Shown here piece after piece: positions 45,951-56,683 of a stretch of DNA of 64,000 nucleotides. Numbering within the stretch: position 1 is the first letter of the stretch; every line of letters starts with the position of its first letter. The stretch comes from Collybiopsis luxurians FD-317 M1 (lineage: Eukaryota; Basidiomycota; Agaricomycetes; Agaricales; Omphalotaceae). The position numbers and the translations under genes are program-made. Location of the stretch: positions 436,969 through 500,968 of the forward strand of contig KN834779.1 of NCBI GenBank assembly GCA_000827265.1, written 5' to 3'. Under the pieces are notes generated by a model. The model had not been told where the DNA came from, ran no database searches, and saw nothing but the letters and a program-made list of their open reading frames with translations.

Positions 45951-46930
45951 TTACACATCGAAAGTCGACCCTTCAGGAGGCTGAGGTAGCTTGCGGTTAT
46001 TAAACGAAGCCATTTCCCTGTTGAGAAGATACATGTTATAGCGACGTCTCGGAAATGGCCGTCATAAGCTTACCTCCTCATCTCGACCAACAATGTTTCC
46101 AAATTCTTGTCTCGAGTCCAATCTCGAAGAACAGGGAGCTTGGAACGGTCAACCTTGCCGTCAGTCTGCAACCGGCGACGAAAGAAACATATGTTAGGAG
46201 ACGTAAGAAGGACGCAGTAGAAAGGATGGAAAGCTTTGTCGTCACCTGGTCAACGAAAGGTAAATTGACTTTGCTGATAAACGACACTGTCGGAGGAGCA
46301 TCGGGATATTCCGTCCCGCAGGAGATTTTGAGCGAGTAAATACGATTTTCGTGTACAGTATGGCCGGGACCAATGATGGTCCCAGTCCAGTGGGTCATCA
46401 TCAGATCGTCTGGATCCTCCAGACCGTAGGAACAGGAACCATCTCCGATTCCCTTTTCGCCCTTCTCGAGCTCTTCGAGCAGACGGAAATTGCGAGGTAC
46501 TGAAAAATGGGCCGGTTCGAAAGGCGGGGATTGACCACAAAGAACGCCGAAGGACGAGGAGCGGAGATCACACGACAGAATCGTGAGTTTAAGGGAGACG
46601 AGGACGTCAGTCCATGGAATTACGGGAATCGCCAATAATCGGTGATGGCGATTCATCCAAGGGGCACGATCCAAAATGAAAACAGGAGAGAGGGACCCAG
46701 TCAGCATACAGCATCCCGTACTTTGGAAGCGAAGAAGATGGAAAGAGACAAAGGGCTATATAACGCGATGTGATGCGACCAACGTATGAAAGCAGCATAG
46801 TGTAGCCAGCAGTTGCGATTCGAAAGGAATTTGAGAAGTGGGACCGAGTACAGGATTGAATGTAGAAAGATTCGAAAAGAATAGAAAGTAAAGCAAAAAG
46901 GGTCGGCAGCAGCCACTCACCTTTAGCCAT
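45951..46930 (-). CDS. MMS2: ubiquitin-conjugating enzyme variant Mms2 (UEV)
   Basis: Catalytically inactive E2 partner of Ubc13 for K63-linked ubiquitin chains in post-replication DNA repair. Exons 46921-46930, 46246-46499, 46074-46165 and 45951-46017 give 140 residues. [45 protein letters not shown] is the UEV signature. [27 protein letters not shown] lacks the catalytic Cys of true E2s, as expected. It ends PPEGSTFDV. Exon 1 is just 10 nt (MAK plus one base) and intron 1 is about 420 nt, the longest in a conserved gene here. Confidence 0.95.
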
Positions 46931-47256
46931 ATTATCTTCCCCCGCTAGTATGACAACGGCTCCAGTCAATCCTTATTCTTTGATGTAGGCTCAGCAAAAC
47001 TGAGGGCGATGAATGGGATGATGAAAGCCGTCGATAAGTGGCGATGAACTGTAAGCACATGTAAGCGCCCGATGACTCACGGGCCCAGTCTAAAATCCGG
47101 AAGTTCCGTCTTTGATGAACCTTCATTTTCAAACGCGTATGGAATTGGTACAGAAATACAGCAGCGGATTTTTCGGTACACGAATACCAGGGACACTGTA
47201 CTAGGGATGGAACCGTAGCGAAAATGAAACAGTTCAATACTGGCACCATAAGAGCC
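46931..47256. other. gap between Mms2 start and F-box H stop
   Basis: Mms2 promoter region. No other feature is seen. Confidence 0.4.
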
Positions 47257-48524
47257 TCACATCGAGAGCTCAAAAAACATTGTGGCATGATCTACATCGA
47301 GTAAGCCCCGACTCTTTGACCGGGGCAATAAGCTCTCGATGTGATTCAAAACATGGCGGTAGCTGTCCTCGGTTTGCACGAAAGAATTACCGTAACCGAA
47401 AGGGACTGTGCGTTCAGTACATCGGAAGCAAAGGCGCTTCAATAAACCCATGTTATGCCTTCGAACGACCGCAGAGTCAAGATCATCCCACTCCTTCCGT
47501 TGGCACCTGATGTCACCCTGGACGCAACATGCATTTATATCGATGCAAATTTCGTGTACAGCGTCTGGAAGTTTTGGTATAAAGTGAGTAAATAGAAGGG
47601 CATCCGCTCTGGAACATATAAGCATAAGGCGCCGGGCATTCAAGTCCTTGGTAATGGTAGTCAACGCTTAAATGGATGAGACATGTTTGAGGACAGATTG
47701 AAAAACTTCTCACCTGGCAGAAACCAATCAATAGCCTCCCCGAAAGCGAATCCCAAATCCAGGATCACTTGCGTGTCGACAGAAATCGATTTCCAGATGG
47801 CACTACAGTCTAAGTCTCTTTCCATTGGTGAATGTCCGAGAAAGATAGCACGCAGTGTTGGAGGATGTAACGACGACTCTAAACCGCGTCCTATATTTCT
47901 CAATGCAGTTCTACCCGCGTATGGGAAAGATGCGACCTTCAGTGAGTGGGGAAGAATGAATGGTTGCTCTACAGCCGTGTTGAAGTGCATCACAAGCACC
48001 CTCAGAGCAGTCAGCGAATTCAGCATCGTTTGAAATTGCTGACAGACTTCCGGCGTTTCCAAAGTCAAGTTCTGGATTCGAAGTTCTTGCAACGTCCCGC
48101 CTAGCGACATTTGGATCGTCCGAAAACAGGCAGGATTGGGGTGTGACATCCGGAGATCCACCAATGAAGGTAAATTTTGGAATAGATAAACCACAGAATC
48201 GCCCTTATCATCCGTCTCAAGATATTCTGTTTGGACTTCTAGAATGCGAATGACATTTCTTAAGAATGAGGTATGCGAAGAGTAGCGTAGGAGGTGCTCG
48301 AATCGTTTCACAAGGGTGAAGGAATCGATGTGTTTGGAACCCACCAGCCGTATTTCACGAAAAATGTGAGGTCGTGCCAAAGCTGCAAAGTCTTTGCAAA
48401 CTAGGCCTGCGGCTCGGAGAGAGGTGAGTTCGTCGGTCAGATTTTCGATGATGAGAGCAAATATTTCGTTTGGAAGCCGGCGAGAAGTTTTTCTGAAAAT
48501 ACGTTCCGAGCGACGTAGCGACAT
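47257..48524 (-). CDS. F-box family protein H, diverged branch
   Basis: Exons 47714-48524 and 47257-47666 give 406 residues from ATG MSLRRSERIFRK; the open frame extends upstream without a better ATG. F-box at about 15-55 (RLPNEIFALIIENLTDELTSLRAAGLVCKDFAALARPHIF). Middle: LQNLPSLVDLRMSHPNPACFRTI, MLNSLTALRVLVMHF, ILPHSLKVASFPY. Module: LTTITKDLNARRLMLICS, AVHEICIDINACC, RCTERTVPFGYGNSF, GLLDVDHATMFFELSM. The intron sits at the same phase-1 position as in A-C, but the upstream TTTCAG acceptor is absent. Identity to the A-G group is clearly lower. Confidence 0.8.
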
Positions 48525-48689
48525 GTCCGAAGCTAAGCCTGGACCGTTCCCACCACTGGAGATGATGACTAGATCTAGGAAATTTAGAATACGGGTCACT
48601 TACACGAAGGCGGTACGGTGGCAGAAGACAAAGGCCTCCAGTGGGCGCTTAATAGCCGGTTACCAAATATCCGCCTTGTCCACAGAAAG

Positions 48690-48860
48690 CTTGAAAAGCA
48701 TCGATCCACATCAAGCATGCCCTTGTTCTTCGACTGAGGCAATAAGTTCTCGAACAGTCCGGTCAGCCCTCAGGCAATCTCGGGGGTGCGTTCGGTGTAT
48801 CTGCAGCAAATGTGCTTCAACAATCTGCCGTCGAATTCCGACCGAAGGGTCGAATCAGGT
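48690..48860 (-). pseudogene. F-box C-terminal module remnant
   Basis: The minus strand reads GRLLKHICCRYTERTPEIA before a stop, then after a gap FENLLPQSKNKGMLDVDRCF in a following frame. Both pieces match the F-box H module (GLLKRLCFRCTERT, IESLLPRSKSRGLLDVDH). The two parts are out of register and lack the F-box exon. Confidence 0.6.
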
Positions 48861-49123
48861 AAGTTGAGGTATAGGTTTATTACCGGCTTGGGACCGAGAA
48901 CAGGAAAAATCTTTTTCGCAAATGCTGTTATACTTTTCCCGAAAAATTTTCCTAATGGACCCGAGCTGGTCTTTGGGCATATATAAAGAGCCTCCAGAAA
49001 GCCAATAATACTGACAACTGCTGGTCTCGGTTGCCACTCGCTTTCTTTGCTGGTCAAACAAACGATCATTTCTCTTTTAATTCCTAGTCACTCACACCCT
49101 ATCGAGTCCTTTCCTGTGAAATC

Positions 49124-49684
49124 ATGCGCTTCATAAATTCGACCGTTTGCCTCTTCTCTTTGGGACTGCTCTCTACCGTTGTGCATGCGACGCCGGTAAA
49201 CGTGAGTTCATCTGCTATCCGCCGACATGGAGGAACCATGATTGACAGCAATTCTATCATCGCATAGGGTTCTATCGATTTGAGTTCTACCGGTACTCTA
49301 CATAAGCGAAACAATGGTTGGGGAGTCCTTATCATTAATGACCCATCGGACTCGGTCAAAAAGGAAAAACCCTCTCAATCTGACATAGGACCTCGCCAAA
49401 TGATCGAAGAATTTTTCAAAAGGCCGTCCGTCAGAAAGGACATAGGACTTCCTCCAGGAATGGAGCTGCCTGTCGACAGTGATCGTACCATAAACGAAGA
49501 CTCCTTCGTATATCGCAAAGGCGAGCCAAGCAAGGCGTATTACGAGCTCCAAATCCAGTTGATCGGCCCACAAAAATGCGTACCTCATTGTGAAGGAACG
49601 GTTCGTAGAAATAAGCAGACTAAAAAGTGGTCTGCAAGTATAGAATCGGTGGGGGGAGATAAGTCGATGATACATTATGAGTAG
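49124..49684 (+). CDS. small secreted protein, unrecognised
   Basis: Exons 49124-49201 and 49268-49684 give 164 residues. The signal peptide (STVCLFSLGLLSTVVHATP) should be cut near residue 22. A Kex2-like LHKR site at about 37-40 may release a mature domain starting NNGWGVLIIND. The body is hydrophilic and rich in charged residues, with two Cys close together (KCVPHCEG) near the C-terminus. No family is recognised. Size and export fit a candidate effector or cell-wall peptide. It sits alone between an F-box remnant and the transporter, convergent with the latter. Confidence 0.65.
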
Positions 49685-49923
49685 GGCTTCCCTTCGTTCG
49701 CCTCTGTCACGGTTCTTTCAGGTTGATTTTTCCTCGTTTTTTAGAGCGGACAAACTGTAAATATGGATACGGCACACTGTACTGCGTCGTCTTTAATGTC
49801 AGAACCACACCGTAAAAGTACGTTTATTTCATGATTAAATTCTGCCAGTATGCGAAATGTACACTTGAAACGCAAGAAGAAAGGTTGCTCTCATGTTGTA
49901 TAAGTACATCGAGTCCATCCTCT

Positions 49924-52380
49924 TTACTCCTGATACCTAAACTCAGGGTGGAGATACCCCAATTCTTCTACCTCGCGCAAACTTTTTCTTTCCACTCGAT
50001 AGTCCCTTTCTCCTCGGTCGCGTTTGGCATTCTCCCATCGAATATACATCACTTCAATAATTATTAAGAGGCACACAAAGCATCCTGTCGCGAGATTGAG
50101 CGAGTTTCCCTTGTGGTAATTCGGAGCGTCTGAGGGTAGGTATGTCCAAACACTGATCGACCAAGAAGCAGTTGAATTACGAAACGAGAAAGTAAAAACT
50201 TGGTAACGTACGCGATTACGGACCCGAGCGCACCAATACCTAGCGAGGAAAATCAGATCTTGCTCAAAGTATGGATTGAAAAGGACAGATATGTACCCGG
50301 TATTAACGCAGTAACTACCGCTCTGACCGTATCGGGAGCTGCATTCTCTGTACCCCATGCGAGGATCATTGGGCCCGTGAGACTGCTGCCTGTTATGGAC
50401 AAGAAGCAAGCACCGTATCTGACCCCAGTTACAGTAAGTACACCTAATTGATATGCATTCTAAAGAGTTTACCTGGCGTGTGGATTTCTGGTACCAATCG
50501 CAATAGCATATCCGGTCACCATGAGAACCGTAGAAACAAACAGTGGGATTGCGCGTTTCTTGATCTTGAAACTCCAATATGAGGCAAGCACGGACCAGAC
50601 TGCGCTAACTAGGTATGGCGGAACCGTTCTCAGCTGAGACTCGACCGTGGCTAGAGAGTGGAATCAACGCCTCCCTCCCTGCGTATAAGACTCGACAGCT
50701 CACTGAAATGACCAACTGTTCAGAATATTCATGAGCGAACATGATCAGATTGCAACGAGCTGATTACTTACGAGTGGCTATCACAGTCGGCATGAACAGG
50801 CTGAGCCCTTGGAATGAAATATTGACCACTAACAGACAAAATTTAAACTTTTCGAGCGCAGAATGATCTTTGTACACTCACAGATGTAACAGATTACACA
50901 GATGACAGTCTTCACAATGAAGACACAAGCATTAGAAATGTCCGTTCAGAGCGACTAAAGCTCACGTTGAAACTGAAAGCTCGCCCAATCAACTTCAAGC
51001 TTGTCCCTTCCTTTCTTCCTTGTGTACGAACTGCCTGATCTGCGTCGAGTCGGGCCAGTGCTAGAGCACGTTCTTGATCGTTGAACATCCTTGTACGTCG
51101 AGGGTCCGCAGGTATGACGAACATGCACATTATACCAATACCTGAAGTTATAATACCTGGAAAGTGAATGTTGAACGTCGAGAGGTGCTCCTTCACTACT
51201 GCGAATTTTACCTTCTACAGTACTATTGTAAGCTTTCTTAACCAAGAAAGCATCAACTGCGTCCTACTCACCGACAAGGAATATCTTCCGCCAAGAAGTT
51301 ACGATGCCAATGTCTCCTATACTCAATAGACCTGATGCAAGCAGTCCGCCAACTGCATTCACATAAGCTCGGAACATCATCGCAACAAAAGTTAATTACA
51401 AGCTCCTGCCAGAGGCGTTGATATTCCGAAGAAAATTCCAACCCTGAATACTATCTCCGAGCGGCGATAATACTGGAAGTGGGATACAGAGAGGTTCATA
51501 TACGAGGCAAAACGAACGCACTCGTGCAAGGAGATAAGTAAGACCCGACTTAAATATGAATTAGCGAATGAAAGGAAGATCATGGCACTCAAAATGTATC
51601 CTTACTAATGTTCCACCTTCAGCAATACCCAGAAAAACCTATCGAAGATTGAAGGCCAAATCTTGAACTGCATAGGACAATCGCATACCCTGGTGGCAAT
51701 TAAGCCACTGTACGACTTGATGAAAGCTGTTCCTATTGAAACAATTCCGAAGGCAAACACCAACAAAGCAAGCCAGATGGAGCCAAAACGCTTCAAAGCA
51801 AGATTTGACGGGACGTCCGCGGAAACATACTGATACAGCGTGAGAGTATAGGTAAGGTACCCAAGTCAAGAATTTAAACGGCTCACAAATATGTAGAATA
51901 TGGTCAAGGCAATATTGTAGTCAACCCCGACCATGCCAAGGTCCTTCTCGATCCCTATAGGTTTCTTTGAATACGAGACCGGTCATCCTAGTCTCCACCA
52001 ACCTGCAATTTTCGCGTTTCCTGGAGACACACTGATTAAGGTCCTCGCGCGCCAACACTGCTGCATTTACCTATCGCCGTTCTACGAACCTCAGTTGTAA
52101 CATCTGTAAATGCGGAAGTTTGTATATGCTCACCTATCGATGAAATTTGTGCAATCTAGTACGCGAAGCCAAAAAAAAAATCAGTATTTCTGACAGCAAC
52201 CGGGGTGATTTACTTGCAAATTAATGCAAAAAGAGGCATAAGAATCATATCCTGCTTCCGTAGCAGGCGTTTCTCTGCTACTGGATCGAGGACCGGAAAT
52301 TCTTGGGTTTGCCTGGAGTCTTCATTTGATCCTATATCTTGAATTTCTGCCTTCTCCTCGTCAGGTTTTTCCATAGACAT
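49924..52380 (-). CDS. MFS transporter, allantoate permease (Dal5) family
   Basis: Plasma-membrane anion:cation symporter of the ACS family; substrates include allantoate, vitamins and nicotinate. About 19 exons: 52218-52380, 52134-52155, 52071-52081, 52003-52020, 51887-51954, 51689-51829, 51606-51638, 51522-51548, 51400-51472, 51272-51352, 51212-51214, 50966-51156, 50882-50909, 50772-50828, 50713-50715 (less sure), 50473-50650, 50297-50418, 50212-50239, 49924-50152; 491 residues. Motifs: YCTNFIDRTAIGNAKIAGIEKDLG, VPSNLALKRFGS, RVFLGIAEGG, YYRRSEIVFRVGIFFG, SWRKIFLVEGI, QLRTVPPYLVSAVWSVLASYW, PNYHKGNSLNL. Intron 1 uses a GC donor. The first half is cut into exons of 11-33 nt. Confidence 0.88.
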
Positions 52381-53325
52381 GATGTTGGTGGGCAGTATGA
52401 GGAAAGCTGGAACGCAGCGCTTCGAAATTGCGGACTGAATTCGACCTATATATCCCACTTATCATTACACATGATCAACTGGACCTTGTAGTACCTTGTA
52501 ATCGCCTGGGAAGGCTTGGGTAGCCCAGTGCAGCTCTATAGGTTGATCAGTTGACACTATTTTACAGTCTGTCCGAACTATTGAGTTAGAATATAAATAT
52601 GCGATTTGGGCAAGAATAAATCGTCCGCCAGCATCGGACGAAACGTTGCTTGTCATTTCGAGGACCAAAAGAAAAACGCCAACAGTCTTCAAGGGCGAAC
52701 TGAAAAGGAACCATCGCAAACAACCGGACACCAGTACTGAAGTTCGGCCGATAGCTTGAAACCCATATATAAAAGAGCGATTGGATACGGGATTCAAAAC
52801 CCCCTGCATTGTGATCCACTCATTGCAGACTGGGATTGCATTAGTACGGGAAGGGAAGATCATGAATAAGTGCAACTTCATTTGGAAAGGTGCGAGGAGT
52901 TTCTTCGAAGGTACGTTTTGGGAGGAGTAAAATTATATCCAAGTTGGAACGCATCTTGGTCCATGAACGGACCAAATATGAACATTGGAGACTTGGATCA
53001 CCTCAGACGCGAGCGAGTATGATCGGTAAAAAGCCGAAGTGCTGCTTGGGCGTTGGACGGGCGTGAGTTGGTAGTGAGTTTGGGTGCTAGCTGAAGCGCT
53101 GAACATCAATTCAGCGTTATAGAGCCGAAAGAAATGATCTGCATGATCGCTAGGCGCGAAAGTTGCATGCCAGGGTGAATTCGTATTAAGGGTGGAGAAC
53201 ATGTACAGTTTCTCCACGCTGATCCAGTTTTTCGGTGAGTGTTTAGAGTAAATGGAGAAGAATGATGTACAGACACTGCTATAGAATACGTACCCAAAGA
53301 AATTGATGCATATCATGAATGAGTA
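52381..53325. other. intergenic upstream of the transporter
   Basis: A 138-codon minus-strand frame (52,465-52,881) has no recognisable domain or splice context and is treated as chance. No other gene is seen. Confidence 0.4.
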
Positions 53326-54582
53326 TCAGAAAGAAGGATTAAAATATACCGTATCGCGATCTACCTCCAGAAAACCTTTACGCTTTGACTTGGGCAGCAG
53401 GCGCTCAATATGGTCCAAAATAGTTCTATCCTCCACTTCGTCTTCTTCCTGTCGTGCTGAAAACGGTCCAAGATGTATTGAAAAATCGCGTTTGGTGTAT
53501 CTGAAGCATACGCGAGTCAATAGCCCGAGCCCATGCCTCTTCATCAGCCCAGAGTCAAGGTCAGTCCAGGCCTGATCATAGTCCGTGGGGTGAACATGCT
53601 CGACCCTCTGAGCGACTACGTCAATGGTAATGTCGTGGATAGGCTCGGGGAGAGTGGCCGTGAATAAGGAGAGGAGATGGGCGAAATTTCTTGATTGGCG
53701 GCAGAAGCAAACAATGCTCGGCGCTCTTAACTCTGTCGCGGGGGGATTAGAGTGCAACTAAACAACACTATTGAACCACGATATTATACCTTTTAATGCA
53801 AGACCACTAAGGCAGCTTAACCCATCAAGAATAACTTCCGCATCGATATGCAGTTTCCTCAAGAGTGCAAGGCAACCTTGGTTGAACTCAGACGACCGAG
53901 GGCTAAGAAAAAAAGTGCGCAATGAAGGAGGGTGCGACAACTCTAATCCTAACGCGAAAGCATGTAAAAATTGATCGGAAATGGCCATAAAAGCCGCTAT
54001 TTTCAATGATATGGGTAGGACAATCCCCCGAGTTTCAGATCCAAGATGCGGCCTGGATACTGCAAGCACCTCCAACACTGCCAAAGACATCAACATCTCC
54101 GCAAAATATGTCAGCCCCGTAGCATCGAGATTATACGTGCTATCAATGTAGAGAAATCTCAAAGTTCCTCGGGGTGTTGCCGCTGCAATTGCTCGGTAAT
54201 GACAATCAATCGGGAGTAAGATATCCAGCGCAGTCAATGAGGGCATGCTCCCTAGTGTGCTCGCAGCGTCCTTAAGTTCATGGAGACTATCATCCTCCGA
54301 TAACGAGGTGAAGTGAAATTGCTGTACAAGGCGAGCAATTTTCAGATTTTTGAATACAAGTCTCCGTTCGCGGACCATCGGGAAGTGTTGATTGTCTACC
54401 CGACAGTTTCCAGGCAGTCTAATTATTTGAAAGATACACGGTTGAGCCAATGCCGCAAAGTTCTTGCAGACAAGGGCTGCGTTGCGAAGTGAAGGATGAT
54501 CATCCGCTACATTATCGATAATAATAGCGAAGATTTCGTTGGGAAACCGGGAAGAGCCTTCTTCAAGATACGTTCCGAGCAT
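53326..54582 (-). CDS. F-box family protein I, diverged branch
   Basis: Exons 53790-54582 and 53326-53732 give 399 residues. F-box at about 10-52 (SSRFPNEIFAIIIDNVADDHPSLRNAALVCKNFAALAQPCIF). Leucine-rich middle: SMPSLTALDILLP, TLRFLYIDSTYNLDATGL, LGLELSHPPSLRTFFLS. Module: RAPSIVCFCRQSRNF, IHDITIDVVAQR, WTDLDSGLMKRHGLGLLTRVCFRYTKRDF, IERLLPKSKRKGFLEVDRDTVYF. The intron position matches the rest of the family, but the acceptor is GACAG. The GYGGSF block is replaced by a charged insert (ARQEEDEVEDRT). Confidence 0.78.
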
Positions 54583-55080
54583 CGAACGGACATGCCGGAA
54601 GTCAAATGTGCCGTGGGTGGTAGTTATAGTTTTGGGTGCAGGCGCTACTTTGGGCGCCAGACTTCCTCAATCCACTCCGTCAACGTGCCTCAACGAATCC
54701 AAACTAGCCTTCTCTTCTTGATCTCCTTTACCGACGACGAAAGCACGGAAGTCCCTCTCTCCCCCTTCCCAATTCTCACACTTGAACGTTCCCCCGGTAA
54801 CGTACAATTCAGACCACCATATTCCCAGTTTTTGTCTCGTTCATATTTCCACCATCTATTCCACTACTACCGTCAACACCATCATCTTCCAGCGCCTCAA
54901 CGTATATTTCCCAACTGCGACTGTCTCCGCCTCTCTAGCTCGTGTTCGAGGATGATTTGGACGCGGTTGATAGTTAGGGCTGTTGTATCTGCTGATATCA
55001 AAGAGGCTTTGATGAGGTCAGGTTTATAGGCGAGGATGGGTAGGGCAGGTGGTGGTTGGGAGGGGGAAAGGACGTTTTGT
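54583..55080. other. unresolved region, possible gene remnant
   Basis: Two plus-strand frames read protein-like text in sequence (ATLGARLPQSTPSTCLNESKL, then LLFLISFTDDESTEVPLSPFPILTLERSPG), with a frame change near 54,715. It may be part of a broken gene; I cannot name it. Further on, 54,840-55,030 has no clear signal. Confidence 0.3.
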
Positions 55081-55088
55081 GTCTAGGT

Positions 55089-55570
55089 GTCTGTTAACGA
55101 AGCGTTAGTAGATCATTAAGTGAAATCAATCTCAAATATCATGTAGCAGTTCTTTTTGACCCTACAGTAATACTCGCTAAGGAACAATTCAACTTCCCCC
55201 GGAGAAGGTTGCATTCATCCAATAATTCCTGAAGGAGAAGAACCTGTTCCCCCTGCTCCAACATGTGGCAACGAAACCCCCGCGACTCTCTAACTGTGTC
55301 TTTCAAACGCTTGATCGGTAGAATAATCGGCAAAAAGCTTTCCAGGTACTTTGCCAGCTGTCTTTCATCCTCAGTAGAGGCCCTTCCGCCTCAACCTCCA
55401 TTCCTCTATCGACCGCAGCCAGACTTGAACAAACAGGTACAGCTTCCAACTCCGTTAGTCGATTCAGCGGCTCCACTTATGGTTGTTCAATTGAGCTGTC
55501 GCAATCGTCTGGCCAGCAATACCACTCTTACTCGACGATCCTCGGCTGGACGTGGTAGCACTACTATTGT
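55089..55570. repeat. left copy of a diverged direct repeat
   Basis: About 55,165-55,570 aligns in the same orientation with about 59,085-59,480; the best blocks are CCGGAGAAGGTTG, AAACGCTTGAT.GGTAGAA..AT and the run to GTCGATTCA. In this copy the minus strand is open for 64 codons (KRLKDTVRESRG, LLQELLDECNLLRGKL); the right copy is broken. A further 41-bp block at 55,089-55,129 matches 58,258-58,298 at about 80 percent. Confidence 0.6.
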
Positions 55571-56683
55571 AATTCGGCAGCCTAGAATACAGCACCTCAA
55601 CTTCCCACAGATTCTTCAATGTCCTCAGCACCTTCTTACAATCCGACATGTATATCCGTTCAGCAACTCTTCTGCGGCGAAGAGTCATCATCTGCCTCTT
55701 GTTTGCACACAAAATAATTGGTGATCCCATTGTTAAGCCATTGTCCAACCCTGAGGGTTTGGAAATTCAAAAATGAAATAAAGGATAGTTTTCCTTGCAT
55801 GCCTGACTATTGTGCATCTAGAAGAGGGAATGAAATGGAGTCAGCAAAATCTCTGACATTACAGCTAAGAGCTGCACCTGATTCATTAACAATTTGAGCC
55901 TTCCTTCAGTCTCGCAAGGATGATTGTCCAAATATTTCCAAAGTGTTGTTTTGACCAGCACTTTCCTGTTGCTAACACACTCCAAAAGAAGCTCAAGATT
56001 CCAAAAAACTGTAATAATTGAGTTTCCCAAAGGAAGAGCATCATGTTTCCTTATTGATTGAGCAAGTTGACTTTGAATGAGGGACTGCAGACAATTGGAT
56101 GACCAGCTTGTGAAGCTGTTTTATCTGAATGATGGAATTTAGGTACAAGCAACTGTCAAACACAGAGGGAAAGGGTGGAAAATGTGAATTGACTCATGAC
56201 TCGATTTCCTCCATGTTTGCTGCACTCATCAGATGCTCAAGGGAAATTGTGGGGATGTAGGCTTGACAGTTGATAACCAGAGATGAAATTTGCCAGAGAT
56301 GATTAGATGTGCAGCTATGTGTGTAGCCAAAAGGAGGGCGGTGGATGAGTGTGCAGCTTCAATGACAACAGCGGACTGATGAAGGAGAGTTAAGAACCAA
56401 ATCCTGAGGTATAGCCCGTGCCCTAGTCAAACTCAGCTTGTAATGATGATAGAACAATAATAGAAGCAGTTACTTACCTGGAAGGAGGTGACATTTTAGC
56501 AATCCCAGCAAAATAATGTGGAGGTTGATGTACTTAGAACAATCAAGTTGAAACAATGGTGATGGGTTTACCGAATGCAGTTCAAAGTCCAACTTTAGGT
56601 GTTTAGGTGCCTTAGGTGCCAGGAGCTAAATACAAAGTCCCTTTAAGTGCCAGGCACCGCCGATCTTGCACCTCAATCACGAT
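55571..56683. other. intergenic, no gene seen
   Basis: AT-rich compared with the left half of the window. A short TTAGGTGCC repeat lies at about 56,600-56,625. No conserved coding exon is found. Confidence 0.4.

Noticed and set aside
52465..52881. 138-codon minus-strand frame
   Set aside because: No recognisable domain, no signal peptide, no splice signals, and mixed composition. Kept only as a chance frame.
54496..55029. 177-codon plus-strand frame overlapping F-box I
   Set aside because: Its first part is antisense to the F-box exon, and the rest is low-complexity His/Pro-rich text.
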